NCBI GenBank assembly: GCA_945876015.1
Contig: CAMCNM010000058.1
Location: 1-9,511 of the forward strand
Reading direction: 5' to 3'
Source: Gemmatimonas phototrophica
Lineage (GTDB): Bacteria; Gemmatimonadota; Gemmatimonadetes; Longimicrobiales; Gaopeijiaceae
Length of the DNA stretch: 9,511 bases
Positions 1 through 6,660 of this stretch are shown here, one piece after another. The notes under the pieces were generated by a model. The model did not search any database, had not been told where the DNA came from, and worked only from the letters and a program-made list of their open reading frames with translations. How positions within the stretch are numbered: the first letter of the stretch is position 1; each line of letters starts with the position of its first letter. Position numbers and translations under genes: made by a program.

Positions 1-764
1 AGGACCGCGACTGCTCGACGGTGGTCGAGAAATCCTTCAAGAAGCGTGGCATCGACATCTTCACCGGCGCGCGCCTCGAGAAGGCCGAGGTGCACGATCA
101 TGGAGTGAAGCTGACGTTCAAGGATAGCGCGGGCGGTCCGCACGAGATCGACGTCGAGCGGGTCCTCTCGGCCGTCGGCCGCGCTCCGAACACGGAGGAT
201 CTCGGGCTCGACAAGGCGGGCGTGAAGACCGAGAAGGGCTTCATCGCCGTGGACGAGCTGCTGCGCACCAACGTCGAGGGGGTCTACGCGATCGGCGACT
301 GCGCGGGACATCAGCTCCTCGCACACAAGGCGACCCACGAGGGCATCGCGTGCGTGGAGGGCATCGCGGGGCAGGGGCACGGCGGGATCGACTACAAGAA
401 CGTCCCCAACTGCACCTACTGTCAGCCCGAGGTCGCGTCGGTTGGGCTGACCGAGGAGCAGGCGAAGGCCCAGGGACTCGACATCCAGGTGGGGAAGTTC
501 CCCTGGGTCGGCATCGGCCGCGCCGTCGCGGGTGGCCACACCGACGGCTTCATCAAGGTGATCCGCGACCGGAAGTACTCCGAGATCCTGGGGGCGCACA
601 TCGTCGGGCCCCACGCGACCGAGCTGATCGCCGAGTTCGTGTTGGGCCGCCACCTCGAGTCCACCGTGGAAGAGATGGAGAAGGCGATGCATCCGCACCC
701 GACCCTCTCCGAGGGGGTCGCCGAGGCCGCGCTCGCCGCCTTGGGTCGCCCGATCCACATCTGA
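1..764 (+). CDS. lpdA: Dihydrolipoamide dehydrogenase (E3), C-terminal part, 5' end outside window
   Basis: The reading frame is open from base 3 and ends with TGA at 762-764, so only about the last 253 residues are present and the true start lies before the window. The family is an FAD flavoenzyme that reoxidises dihydrolipoamide in 2-oxoacid dehydrogenase and glycine cleavage complexes, passing electrons to NAD+ in the cytoplasm. The sequence shows the end of the NAD-binding domain (VGRAPNTEDLGL), the second FAD-contacting motif (YAIGDCAG, about residue 90 counting from base 21), and the dimerisation domain ending in the catalytic His-Glu pair of HPHPTLSE. The N-terminal redox disulfide lies outside the window. 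Glutathione reductase or mercuric reductase are relatives, but the HPHPTLSE ending and the overall match favour Lpd. The MarR-type gene overlaps its stop codon, so the two are probably cotranscribed. Confidence 0.93.
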   Translation, partial: DRDCSTVVEKSFKKRGIDIFTGARLEKAEVHDHGVKLTFKDSAGGPHEIDVERVLSAVGRAPNTEDLGLDKAGVKTEKGFIAVDELLRTNVEGVYAIGDCAGHQLLAHKATHEGIACVEGIAGQGHGGIDYKNVPNCTYCQPEVASVGLTEEQAKAQGLDIQVGKFPWVGIGRAVAGGHTDGFIKVIRDRKYSEILGAHIVGPHATELIAEFVLGRHLESTVEEMEKAMHPHPTLSEGVAEAALAALGRPIHI

Positions 765-1261
765 GCGTCTTCGTAGAGGACGCGGGCGAGTCCGCGCGCT
801 GGTCGGCGGACGAGGAACGAGCGCTGCGGCTGTGGATCGCGCTCGCCCGCTGCTACCGCACCTTCGCGTGGGCGGTCTCCGTCCGGGTCGCCGAATACGG
901 CTTGACCACGCCGCAGTTCGGCGTGCTCGAAGCCCTCTACCACATCGGTCCGCTCTCGCTGGGCGAGCTCGCCAGCAAGCTGCTCGTGACCGGCGGCAAC
1001 GTGACCTACGTGATGGATCGCCTGGAGCAGCAGGGCCTGGTGGAGCGCGAGCGATCCAAGGAGGATCGCCGCGTGGTGAAGGCACGGCTCACCGTGGAAG
1101 GGCGGAAGCTGGTGGATGGCGTCTTCCCCCAGCACGCCACCGCGATCGCGGAGCTGGTGCGCCACCTGGAGCCGAGCGAACAGGAAGAGCTGAGGCGTCT
1201 GCTGAAGCTGCTGGGCACGGGCATCGCCCCGTCCGAGGATCCGGAGGCGCGAAACGTCTAG
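761..1261 (+). CDS. MarR-family winged-helix transcriptional regulator, start codon unresolved
   Basis: The frame encodes a MarR-type DNA-binding protein: an N-terminal dimerisation helix (about residues 17-45), a winged helix-turn-helix (LTTPQFGVLEAL, LSLGELASKLLVTGGNVT, MDRLEQQGLV), the wing motif KEDRR near residue 100, and a C-terminal dimerisation helix. Such dimers usually repress stress, efflux or catabolic genes and release DNA on binding a small ligand. The start is a problem. In this frame there is no ATG, GTG or TTG between 353 and 901. GTG 350 would put 138 residues inside the lpd gene, and TTG 902 would delete the first helix. I chose CTG 761, which overlaps the lpd stop as CTGA and gives 166 residues, close to the family length; this is inference. 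The TAG stop (1259-1261) overlaps the ispH stop on the other strand. Its targets are unknown; nearby lpdA is the obvious guess. Confidence 0.8.
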   Translation: MSVFVEDAGESARWSADEERALRLWIALARCYRTFAWAVSVRVAEYGLTTPQFGVLEALYHIGPLSLGELASKLLVTGGNVTYVMDRLEQQGLVERERSKEDRRVVKARLTVEGRKLVDGVFPQHATAIAELVRHLEPSEQEELRRLLKLLGTGIAPSEDPEARNV

Positions 1262-2487
1262 ACCGCCGCGACCTCGTGCATGCCGGCGTCCACCCCGTGG
1301 ATCCGGAGCACCCTGAGGAGCGCTTCACCGATCTTGTTGTTCGGGGTCGAAGCGCCGGCAGTCAGCCCCAGCGAGAACGGACCGCTGGGAAGCCAATCCG
1401 TCTCCACCTGCTCGGGCGCGGTCGCCGCGAGCTCCGGCTTGTGCCGGATCGTCCCCGTCTCCACGTCGATACAGCTCGAGTCCTCGATGTGGAACGTCTT
1501 CGTGTGCTGCCGGCACATGTGGGCGAGGTGATTCGTGTTCGACGAGTTGTAGCCTCCGATCACGATCATCAGGTCGGGCGGGTCGGCCATCATCTTCACC
1601 ACCGCATCCTGCCGCTCTTGGGTCGCCGAGCAGATGGTCCCGAACGAGCGGTAGTGCGCGGCCGCGTGCACCTCGCCGAAGTGCTCGATCATCGCGGTGC
1701 GCACCCGATCTCCGATGGCGAGTGACTCCTTGGCCAGCATCGTGGTCTGATTGGCCACGCCGATGTCCAGGAGATCGCGGTCGGGGTCGAAGCCGACCGA
1801 GGCCTTCTCCGCAAAGTGGTGCATGAACGCCTCTCGATCCATGCGACCGGGACGATTCGCGACATAGTCGCAGACCAGGATAGCCTCAGCCATGTCGCGC
1901 ACGATCACGTACTTGCCGTTCGGGTGCTTGTCCACCTGCGAGGCCGTGGCGCGCGACTCCTCGTGGTGATACTTGCCGTGGATCAACGCGGTGAAGCCGT
2001 CGCGAGCGTATTCGTCCACGCGCTTCCACACGTGCAGCACCGAGCCGCACGTCGTGTCCACCAAGATGCAGCCCACCTCGCGCAGACGGTGGAAGTCGTG
2101 GAGGGTCACGCCGAACGCGGGAAGGATCACGACGTCGTCCGAAGTCAAATGGCTGAAGTCGAAGACGCCATCCGGATCGGGGTAGATGAACCGGATGCCC
2201 ATCTCTGTCATCCGCTTGTTCACGTGCGGGTTGTGGATGATCTCTCCGACAAGGAAGATGCGGCGGTCGCCGAACTTGTGGACCGTCTCGTAGGCGTAGT
2301 CCACCGCGCGATCGACCCCGTAGCAGAAGCCGAACTCCTCGGCGAGCCGGACCGTCACGTCACCGAACGTGTCGGTGTATCCGCGCGACCGGATCTGCTC
2401 CAACAGCGCGGAGTGGTATTCCGCGTCGATGACCGGCTTGACCTCGGCCTTGAGTCCAAAGCCTTTGCGGAAGTAGGTCTCTTCCAT
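1258..2487 (-). CDS. ispH: 4-hydroxy-3-methylbut-2-enyl diphosphate reductase, long form
   Basis: IspH (LytB) is the last enzyme of the methylerythritol-phosphate pathway. It reduces HMBPP to IPP and DMAPP with an iron-sulfur cluster in the cytoplasm. The 409-residue product keeps the three cluster cysteines: C55 (FGFCYGVDRA), C147 (DTTCGSV) and C286 (GTICSATQ). Substrate-pocket motifs are also present: H85 in EIIHNPHV, the HHEES segment at 174-178 with the likely proton-relay glutamate, QTT at 247-249, NSSN at 314-317, and S380 in TAGAST. It is about 90 residues longer than the E. coli-type enzyme. The N-terminal extension of about 50 residues and the motif wording resemble the cyanobacterial/plant-type long form. 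ATG at 2487 is the start and leads straight into the extension. The gene is transcribed away from the FxsA gene, and its stop overlaps that of the MarR gene. Confidence 0.95.
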   Translation of the reverse strand: MEETYFRKGFGLKAEVKPVIDAEYHSALLEQIRSRGYTDTFGDVTVRLAEEFGFCYGVDRAVDYAYETVHKFGDRRIFLVGEIIHNPHVNKRMTEMGIRFIYPDPDGVFDFSHLTSDDVVILPAFGVTLHDFHRLREVGCILVDTTCGSVLHVWKRVDEYARDGFTALIHGKYHHEESRATASQVDKHPNGKYVIVRDMAEAILVCDYVANRPGRMDREAFMHHFAEKASVGFDPDRDLLDIGVANQTTMLAKESLAIGDRVRTAMIEHFGEVHAAAHYRSFGTICSATQERQDAVVKMMADPPDLMIVIGGYNSSNTNHLAHMCRQHTKTFHIEDSSCIDVETGTIRHKPELAATAPEQVETDWLPSGPFSLGLTAGASTPNNKIGEALLRVLRIHGVDAGMHEVAAV

Positions 2488-2590
2488 CGAGTCGGATCAC
2501 GGTGCGGGGGGGAGGATCGGTACCCGCGTGGGACCCCCTCCGGGGAGCGCGGTTCCGGACCGGAGGGACTTCGGACAGGGTATCACCGGG
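2488..2590. promoter_or_regulatory. Divergent intergenic region between ispH and fxsA-like gene, with hairpin
   Basis: This 103-base stretch separates two divergent starts and so should carry promoters for both. I see no clear -35/-10 pair. It contains a perfect 8-base inverted repeat, CCCTCCGG at 2536-2543 and CCGGAGGG at 2560-2567, with a 16-base loop, and a run of seven G at 2506-2512. The repeat could be an operator or an RNA hairpin in the 5' leader of the fxsA-like gene, but GC-rich DNA makes such pairings by chance. If the fxsA-like gene instead used GTG 2528, the hairpin would be coding. Confidence 0.35.
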
Positions 2591-3031
2591 ATGCTTCCCC
2601 TCCTCCTGTTCGTCATCGGGCCGATCGCCGATCTCGTCCTCCTCGTCCGCTTCGGGCAGAGCTTCGGCTTCCTGACCACGGTCGCCGTCGTGCTGGGAAC
2701 CGCGGTGCTGGGGGGGACCATCGTGAGGACGCGGGGAATCGGAGCGGCCGCCCGTCTCGGGGGCGTGCTCCTGGTCCTCCCCGGGTTGATCACCGATGTG
2801 ATCGGGCTCGCCCTCCTCTTCCCACCCACCCGGTTCCTTCTGAGGGCGATCACCCGGCGCTGGATCGAGGGCGCGATGAAGTCGGGAGCGCTCAAGGTCT
2901 CCTTCCTCAAGTGGGATGCCGGCTTCCCACCGAGCCAGCCACACTCCGCCGAGACTCCGATCGGGCTCGATCCACGGAACGAGATCCTGATCCAGCCCTC
3001 GCAGGGTGGCGGCGATCCCACGTTCCGATAG
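2591..3031 (+). CDS. FxsA-family membrane protein
   Basis: The 146-residue product matches the FxsA family, small inner-membrane proteins known in E. coli for relieving phage T7 exclusion by the F plasmid; their cellular role is otherwise unclear. Three hydrophobic segments are visible (about residues 2-20, 26-44 and 58-78), with the family-type stretch LVLPGLITDVIGLALLFPP in the third, then a basic stretch (RAITRRW). The soluble C-terminal tail of about 50 residues is longer than needed for the family core and rich in Pro, Ser and Gly. ATG 2591 is preferred because the family begins almost directly with the first helix; an in-frame GTG at 2528 would add 21 residues with no family resemblance. 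It sits 61 bases ahead of the M42 peptidase gene, with no terminator seen between them, so the two may share a transcript. Confidence 0.85.
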   Translation: MLPLLLFVIGPIADLVLLVRFGQSFGFLTTVAVVLGTAVLGGTIVRTRGIGAAARLGGVLLVLPGLITDVIGLALLFPPTRFLLRAITRRWIEGAMKSGALKVSFLKWDAGFPPSQPHSAETPIGLDPRNEILIQPSQGGGDPTFR

Positions 3032-3092
3032 CTTGCAGTCCCTGTAGCTCGCGCCATCCTGACGCCGGCGACCCCGGCCCCGAGGTCCACGC

Positions 3093-4154
3093 ATGGAGTC
3101 CGACTTCCTCGAGCGGCTGCTCGACGCCCAGGGTCCTTCCGGGTTCGAGGTCCGCCCCGCCCGTGTCTGGAGGAAGGAGGCGGAGGGCTTCGCCGACAGC
3201 GTAACGGTGGACGTGGGCGGCAACTCGATCGCGGAGGTCAATCCGAAGGGCAACCCGTGCGTCATGCTCGCCGGTCACGTGGACGAGATCGGGCTTCAGG
3301 TCACCCACATCGATGAGCGCGGCTACCTGTGGGTGGACGAGATCGGTGGCTGGGACCCGCAGGTGGTGGTCGGCCAGAGGGTAACGCTGCTCTCCCGCGA
3401 CCGGGACGTGGTCGGCGTGGTCGGCAAGAAGCCGATCCACCTGATCCAGCCCGACGAGCGCACGAAGGCCGCGAAGATCAAGGAGCTCTGGGTGGACGTG
3501 GGCGCCAAGTCGCGCGACGAGGTGCTCGCGCTGGGCGTCCGCGTCGGCGATCCGATGGTGCTCGCCACGCGCATGGTGCGTCTCGCGGGCGATCGCATCG
3601 CGAGCCGCGCCATCGACAATCGCATCGGTGCGTACGTCGTGCTCGAGGCGCTCCGTCTCCTGGCCTCCGATCGACCGGCGGCCCGAGTCGCGGCGGTAGC
3701 CACCACGCAGGAGGAGATCGGCTATACGGGCGGCGGTGCGCGCACGAGCGCGTACTCGCTCGATCCGGTCGTTGCGCTGGTGGTTGACGTCACGTTCAGC
3801 ACGGACGTGCCCGACATCGAGAAGAAGGAGCTGGGGGAGCACGAGATCGGTGGCGGCCCGGTGCTGAGCCGGGGGTCGGCCGCTCATCCGGTCGTGTTCG
3901 ATCGGCTGGTCGAGGCGGCCGAGGCAGAGGGGATCCCCTACACGATCCAGGCGCAGCCCAAGGCCACGCGCACGGACGCGGACGGGATCTTCCTGAGCCG
4001 CGCGGGCGTGCCGACCGGCCTGATCTCGATTCCGAATCGCTACATGCATTCGCCGAACGAGCTGGTGAGCATGTCCGATGTGGCGCACGCGATCCGGCTG
4101 ATCGCCGCCTTCGTGCGGCGGCTCGAGCCCGGCGTGGATCTGACGCCCAGATAG
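3093..4154 (+). CDS. M42-family metallo-aminopeptidase (FrvX/TET-like)
   Basis: The 353-residue product is a peptidase family M42 enzyme, cytoplasmic dinuclear (Zn/Co) aminopeptidases that form large tetrahedral complexes and trim peptides released by proteases. Some members were once labelled endoglucanase or FrvX. The expected metal and catalytic residues are in place and order: H62 and D64 in AGHVDEIG, bridging D175 in RAIDNRIG, catalytic E207 and metal-binding E208 in QEEIG, D232 in VDVTF, and H319 in YMHSPNE. The PDZ-like insert domain of the family falls at about residues 75-160. ATG 3093 follows a GAGG at a plausible ribosome-binding distance, and the N-terminal MESDFLERLLDAQGPSGFE matches the family start. 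Substrate preference cannot be read from sequence. Its TAG stop is followed in the same frame by an open membrane-protein segment. Confidence 0.93.
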   Translation: MESDFLERLLDAQGPSGFEVRPARVWRKEAEGFADSVTVDVGGNSIAEVNPKGNPCVMLAGHVDEIGLQVTHIDERGYLWVDEIGGWDPQVVVGQRVTLLSRDRDVVGVVGKKPIHLIQPDERTKAAKIKELWVDVGAKSRDEVLALGVRVGDPMVLATRMVRLAGDRIASRAIDNRIGAYVVLEALRLLASDRPAARVAAVATTQEEIGYTGGGARTSAYSLDPVVALVVDVTFSTDVPDIEKKELGEHEIGGGPVLSRGSAAHPVVFDRLVEAAEAEGIPYTIQAQPKATRTDADGIFLSRAGVPTGLISIPNRYMHSPNELVSMSDVAHAIRLIAAFVRRLEPGVDLTPR

Positions 4155-4553
4155 GTCGCGACGATTCCGACTCAGCCCCGACGGATCGGCCGAGGCCCGG
4201 CTCTCGCGCTCGTCTGGTCGGGCATCGTCGGATACTCCGTACTGGTCGTTCTCGGGCTCGTCACTACGTTCGACGATCCGCTGAGGAACCGGGTAGACAA
4301 CGCGCTTCTTCTGCTCGGCGCGATCGGGCTGGTGAACGTGTGGCTGGCGCGCGGCGCGCGGCTTTTCGAGGAGACCGCCCCTATGCGCGCGTCGCTCGCG
4401 TTGTTCGCGGTGTTGAGCGCGGCGGCCCTGGGGCTGGCCGACTTCGGCGCGTATCGACGGATCGGCTGGGCCATCAAGGCCGCGGGCGTCGGCCTGCTCG
4501 GGATCGTCCTCGCGGGTGTCCTGCGGGGCTCGCCGAGACCGCCCTTACGCTAG
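4155..4553 (+). CDS. Predicted four-helix membrane protein, no canonical start codon
   Basis: I do not recognise a family. Immediately after the M42 stop (TAG, 4152-4154) the same frame stays open for 132 codons to TAG 4551-4553. It encodes four hydrophobic segments: around LALVWSGIVGYSVLVVLGLV, LLLLGAIGLVNVWL, MRASLALFAVLSAAALGLA and IKAAGVGLLGIVLAGVL. The third codon positions are GC-rich as in the neighbouring genes, and the last two helices are separated by a short polar loop (DFGAYRR). There is no ATG, GTG or TTG from 4155 until GTG 4332, and starting there would lose the first two helices. Either a rare start (ATT 4164 or a CTG) is used, or the M42 stop is read through, or the sequence contains an error. 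The coordinates given are the open segment, not a proven start. It is probably an inner-membrane protein cotranscribed with the M42 and 4563 genes. Confidence 0.5.
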   Translation, partial: VATIPTQPRRIGRGPALALVWSGIVGYSVLVVLGLVTTFDDPLRNRVDNALLLLGAIGLVNVWLARGARLFEETAPMRASLALFAVLSAAALGLADFGAYRRIGWAIKAAGVGLLGIVLAGVLRGSPRPPLR

Positions 4554-4562
4554 GGGGGTTCC

Positions 4563-4817
4563 TTGGAAGCGAAGCGAACGAAGCTCGATCCGCTGCTCCG
4601 GTGGGGTCTGATCCTGCTCGTGATCGGGACCGGACCGCTCGTGCTCATCATCGTCGCGGCCGGGCTCGGCCAGCCGCGCGACCCGAACCCCAATCCGATC
4701 GGACCTGGCCTTCTGGCGTTCCTCACCTTCTGGCCCTCGGTCTTCTTGATCGCGTTCGGCGCGGCGCGGCAGCGCCGCCGTAAGTGGCTACCCGCCGCCG
4801 CGATCTCGCAACCGCGC
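4563..4817 (+). CDS. Small two-helix membrane protein, 3' end unresolved
   Basis: No named family is recognised. TTG 4563 lies nine bases after the preceding stop, with a G-rich run (GGGGGG, 4553-4558) at ribosome-binding distance. The product starts MEAKRTKLDPLLRWGLILL and has two hydrophobic segments (about residues 12-35 and 49-67). They are separated by a Pro/Asn-rich loop (PRDPNPNPIGPG) and followed by the basic stretch RQRRRKW, as in a small inner-membrane hairpin. The coordinates given end where the sigma-factor gene begins on the other strand. The frame itself has no stop until TGA 5418-5420, and that extension is just the antisense of the sigma-factor gene. A one-base frameshift near 4770-4780 would end the protein at TAA 4781-4783, right after RQRRR, which looks natural but is unproven. 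Confidence 0.5.
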
Positions 4818-6083
4818 TTAGGGGGCCCCGCAGGCTGCCGCGCGAGTGAGCAGGAGATCCCGCTCGCGCGTGTTACGCGTGAGGCCGGCCGCGCGCTCGA
4901 ACTCGGCCCGGGCGTCGGCGAAGCGGCCGAGCCGGAACAGGAAGTCGGCGCGCACGCTGGGAAGCAGGTGGTACGTCTTGGGCGCCGGCTCGGATATGAG
5001 CGCTTCGACCAATTCCAGGCCCGCGGCGGGGCGGGAAGCCATCCCGACCGCGACCGCGCGGTTCAGCTCGACGATCGGAGAAGGCTCGATCAGGCTCAGC
5101 GCGAGATAGAGCGCGACGATGCGGCCCCAGTCCGTGTCGGCTGCCACGAGAGCGCGGGCGTGGCAGGCTGCGATCGCGGCCTGGAGCGTGTACGGACCCA
5201 ACGGGCCGCCCAGAGCCTCGGCACGCTCGAGCGCGGTGAGCCCGCGGCGGATCAGGAGCCGATCCCACCGCGCGCGATCCTGATCGAGCAGGAGTACGGG
5301 CGCGCCGGTCGGCCCGACCCGCGCCGCGGAGCGCGATACCTGGATCTCCATCAGTGCCACCAGGCCGTGGACTTCTGGCTCCTCAGGGGCGAGCCCGGCG
5401 AGGACGCAGCCCAGCCGTAGCGCATCCTCGCACAACGCCGGCCGAAGCCAGTCGTCCCCCGCCGTCGCCGAGTATCCCTCGTTGAAGATCAGATAGATGA
5501 CCCCGAGCACGGATGGGAGGCGCTCGTCCAGCTCCGTGCCGCGCGGCACCTCGTAGGGAACCGCGGCGTCCGCGAGGGTCTTCTTGGCGCGGACGATGCG
5601 CTGCGCAATCGTCGCGACCGGAACGAGGAAGGCGCGCGCGATCTCCTCCGTGGTGAGCCCGCCCAGCAGCCGGAGGGTGAGCGCGGCGCGGGCTTCGCTC
5701 GAGAGGATCGGGTGACACGCAGTGAAGATCAGTCGGAGGAGATCGTCGCCGATGTCGTCGTTGAGCCCGACGTCGATCCCGGAGCCGCTGGCTTCCTGGC
5801 GCGCGTCGAGCTCGTGACCCAGCTCGGCGTGCTTCCGGTCCAGCATCTTGTCGCGGCGGAAGAGATCGATCGCCCGCCGCTTGCCCGCAGCCATCAGCCA
5901 GGCGCCGGGATTGTCCGGGACTCCGGTCTCCGGCCACCGCTCGAGCGCGGCCTCCAGCGCGTCCTGGGCCAGGTCCTCGGCGATGCCGACGTCCCGCACG
6001 ACGCGCGCGAGGCCGGCGATGAGCCTGGGGGATTCGATCCGCCAGACCGCTTCGATGGCGCGATGGATCTCGGGAGCCGTCAC
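4818..6083 (-). CDS. ECF42-type RNA polymerase sigma factor with TPR-like C-terminal domain
   Basis: The 421-residue product is an extracytoplasmic-function sigma factor of the group called ECF42. Region 2 covers about residues 15-77 (EDLAQDALEAALERWP, GAWLMAAGKRRAIDLFRR) and region 4 about 115-170 (LLRLIFTACHPILSSEARAAL, LTTEEIARAFLVPVATIAQR). Then come the long extension typical of the group: the IYLIFNEGY segment near 197-204, LCEDALRL, DQDRARWD (267-274), GPYTLQAAIAACHA (296-309), NRAVAV (341-346), and TPR-like helices to the end. Known ECF42 proteins lack a classic anti-sigma factor and are thought to be controlled through the C-terminal extension; they typically sit beside genes for YCII/DGPF proteins, as here. 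The start is GTG 6083; the 49 bases upstream hold no in-frame alternative. No strong Shine-Dalgarno is visible, so translation may depend on the upstream gene. Confidence 0.93.
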   Translation of the reverse strand: MTAPEIHRAIEAVWRIESPRLIAGLARVVRDVGIAEDLAQDALEAALERWPETGVPDNPGAWLMAAGKRRAIDLFRRDKMLDRKHAELGHELDARQEASGSGIDVGLNDDIGDDLLRLIFTACHPILSSEARAALTLRLLGGLTTEEIARAFLVPVATIAQRIVRAKKTLADAAVPYEVPRGTELDERLPSVLGVIYLIFNEGYSATAGDDWLRPALCEDALRLGCVLAGLAPEEPEVHGLVALMEIQVSRSAARVGPTGAPVLLLDQDRARWDRLLIRRGLTALERAEALGGPLGPYTLQAAIAACHARALVAADTDWGRIVALYLALSLIEPSPIVELNRAVAVGMASRPAAGLELVEALISEPAPKTYHLLPSVRADFLFRLGRFADARAEFERAAGLTRNTRERDLLLTRAAACGAP

Positions 6084-6132
6084 CCCAATCAGGCCGTCTT
6101 CACCCGCATGGGCAAGTCCGCCGCCCGGCCCG

Positions 6133-6660
6133 CTACTGCTCAGCGATCGCCTTAATGTTCGCGAGCCCCTGCTCGAAGTCCTTCCCGATCAGGGTGTCCA
6201 TGTTGACGAACAACCCGAACAGCTTCGAAGCGAACGGCTGCGGCCCGTGCATCGCCCAGGTGATCATGGTCGAATCGCTCTTGGGGTCGAGCGTGATGGC
6301 GGTCGTGTTCGAGCTCCTGAAAGGCCGGGTGAAATCGAGCGCGATCGTGAGGCGATGCGGTGCCGCAGTGGCGGTGATCTCCATGCGGCCCGCGCCCGCC
6401 TTGTTGTTGCCGTCCCATTCGTAGACCGCACCTTTGCCCCGCGTCGCGCCGCCGAACGTCTTCCTCATGCCGGGATCGAGCTTCTCCCAGGGCGACCACG
6501 TTGCCCAGTTGTAGAAGTCTTCGATCAGCGGATACACGCGGTCGGGTGGCGCCTTGATGGTGGTGGAGCGCTGCACGCTGAACGTGTTCGGTCTCATCGC
6601 GGCTACGACGAGCACGCCGCCGATCAGCGCGGCGACCACCGCAAGAATGGTGACGAACAC
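6133..6660 (-). CDS. Alternative start: stand-alone SRPBCC protein with N-terminal anchor
   Basis: GTG at 6660 would begin a 175-residue protein (MFVTILAVVAALIGG) whose N-terminal helix followed by AAMRPNTFSVQRST is a natural beginning for SRPBCC proteins of this type. A GGAG (complement of 6666-6669) sits five bases upstream, a good ribosome-binding distance. I think this was the original gene start, and that a frame-preserving change upstream later joined the YCII remnant to it. Both products could be made from one message. This entry is nested in the fused frame and is an alternative reading, not a second gene. Confidence 0.5.
   Translation of the reverse strand: MFVTILAVVAALIGGVLVVAAMRPNTFSVQRSTTIKAPPDRVYPLIEDFYNWATWSPWEKLDPGMRKTFGGATRGKGAVYEWDGNNKAGAGRMEITATAAPHRLTIALDFTRPFRSSNTTAITLDPKSDSTMITWAMHGPQPFASKLFGLFVNMDTLIGKDFEQGLANIKAIAEQ

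Noticed and set aside
1816..3204. A 462-codon plus-strand open frame opposite ispH and through the fxsA-like gene
   Set aside because: ispH on the minus strand and the FxsA frame explain the DNA. The long frame has Arg/Pro-rich low-complexity content and no recognisable fold.
2907..4088. A 393-codon minus-strand open frame opposite the M42 peptidase
   Set aside because: The plus-strand M42 frame has all metal ligands in order. The minus frame is rich in Arg, His and Asp, as expected from antisense of GC-rich coding DNA, and shows no domain.
4551..4570. Possible intrinsic terminator around the G-run after the four-helix gene
   Set aside because: There is no stem followed by a T-tract. The G-run is better read as a ribosome-binding site for TTG 4563.
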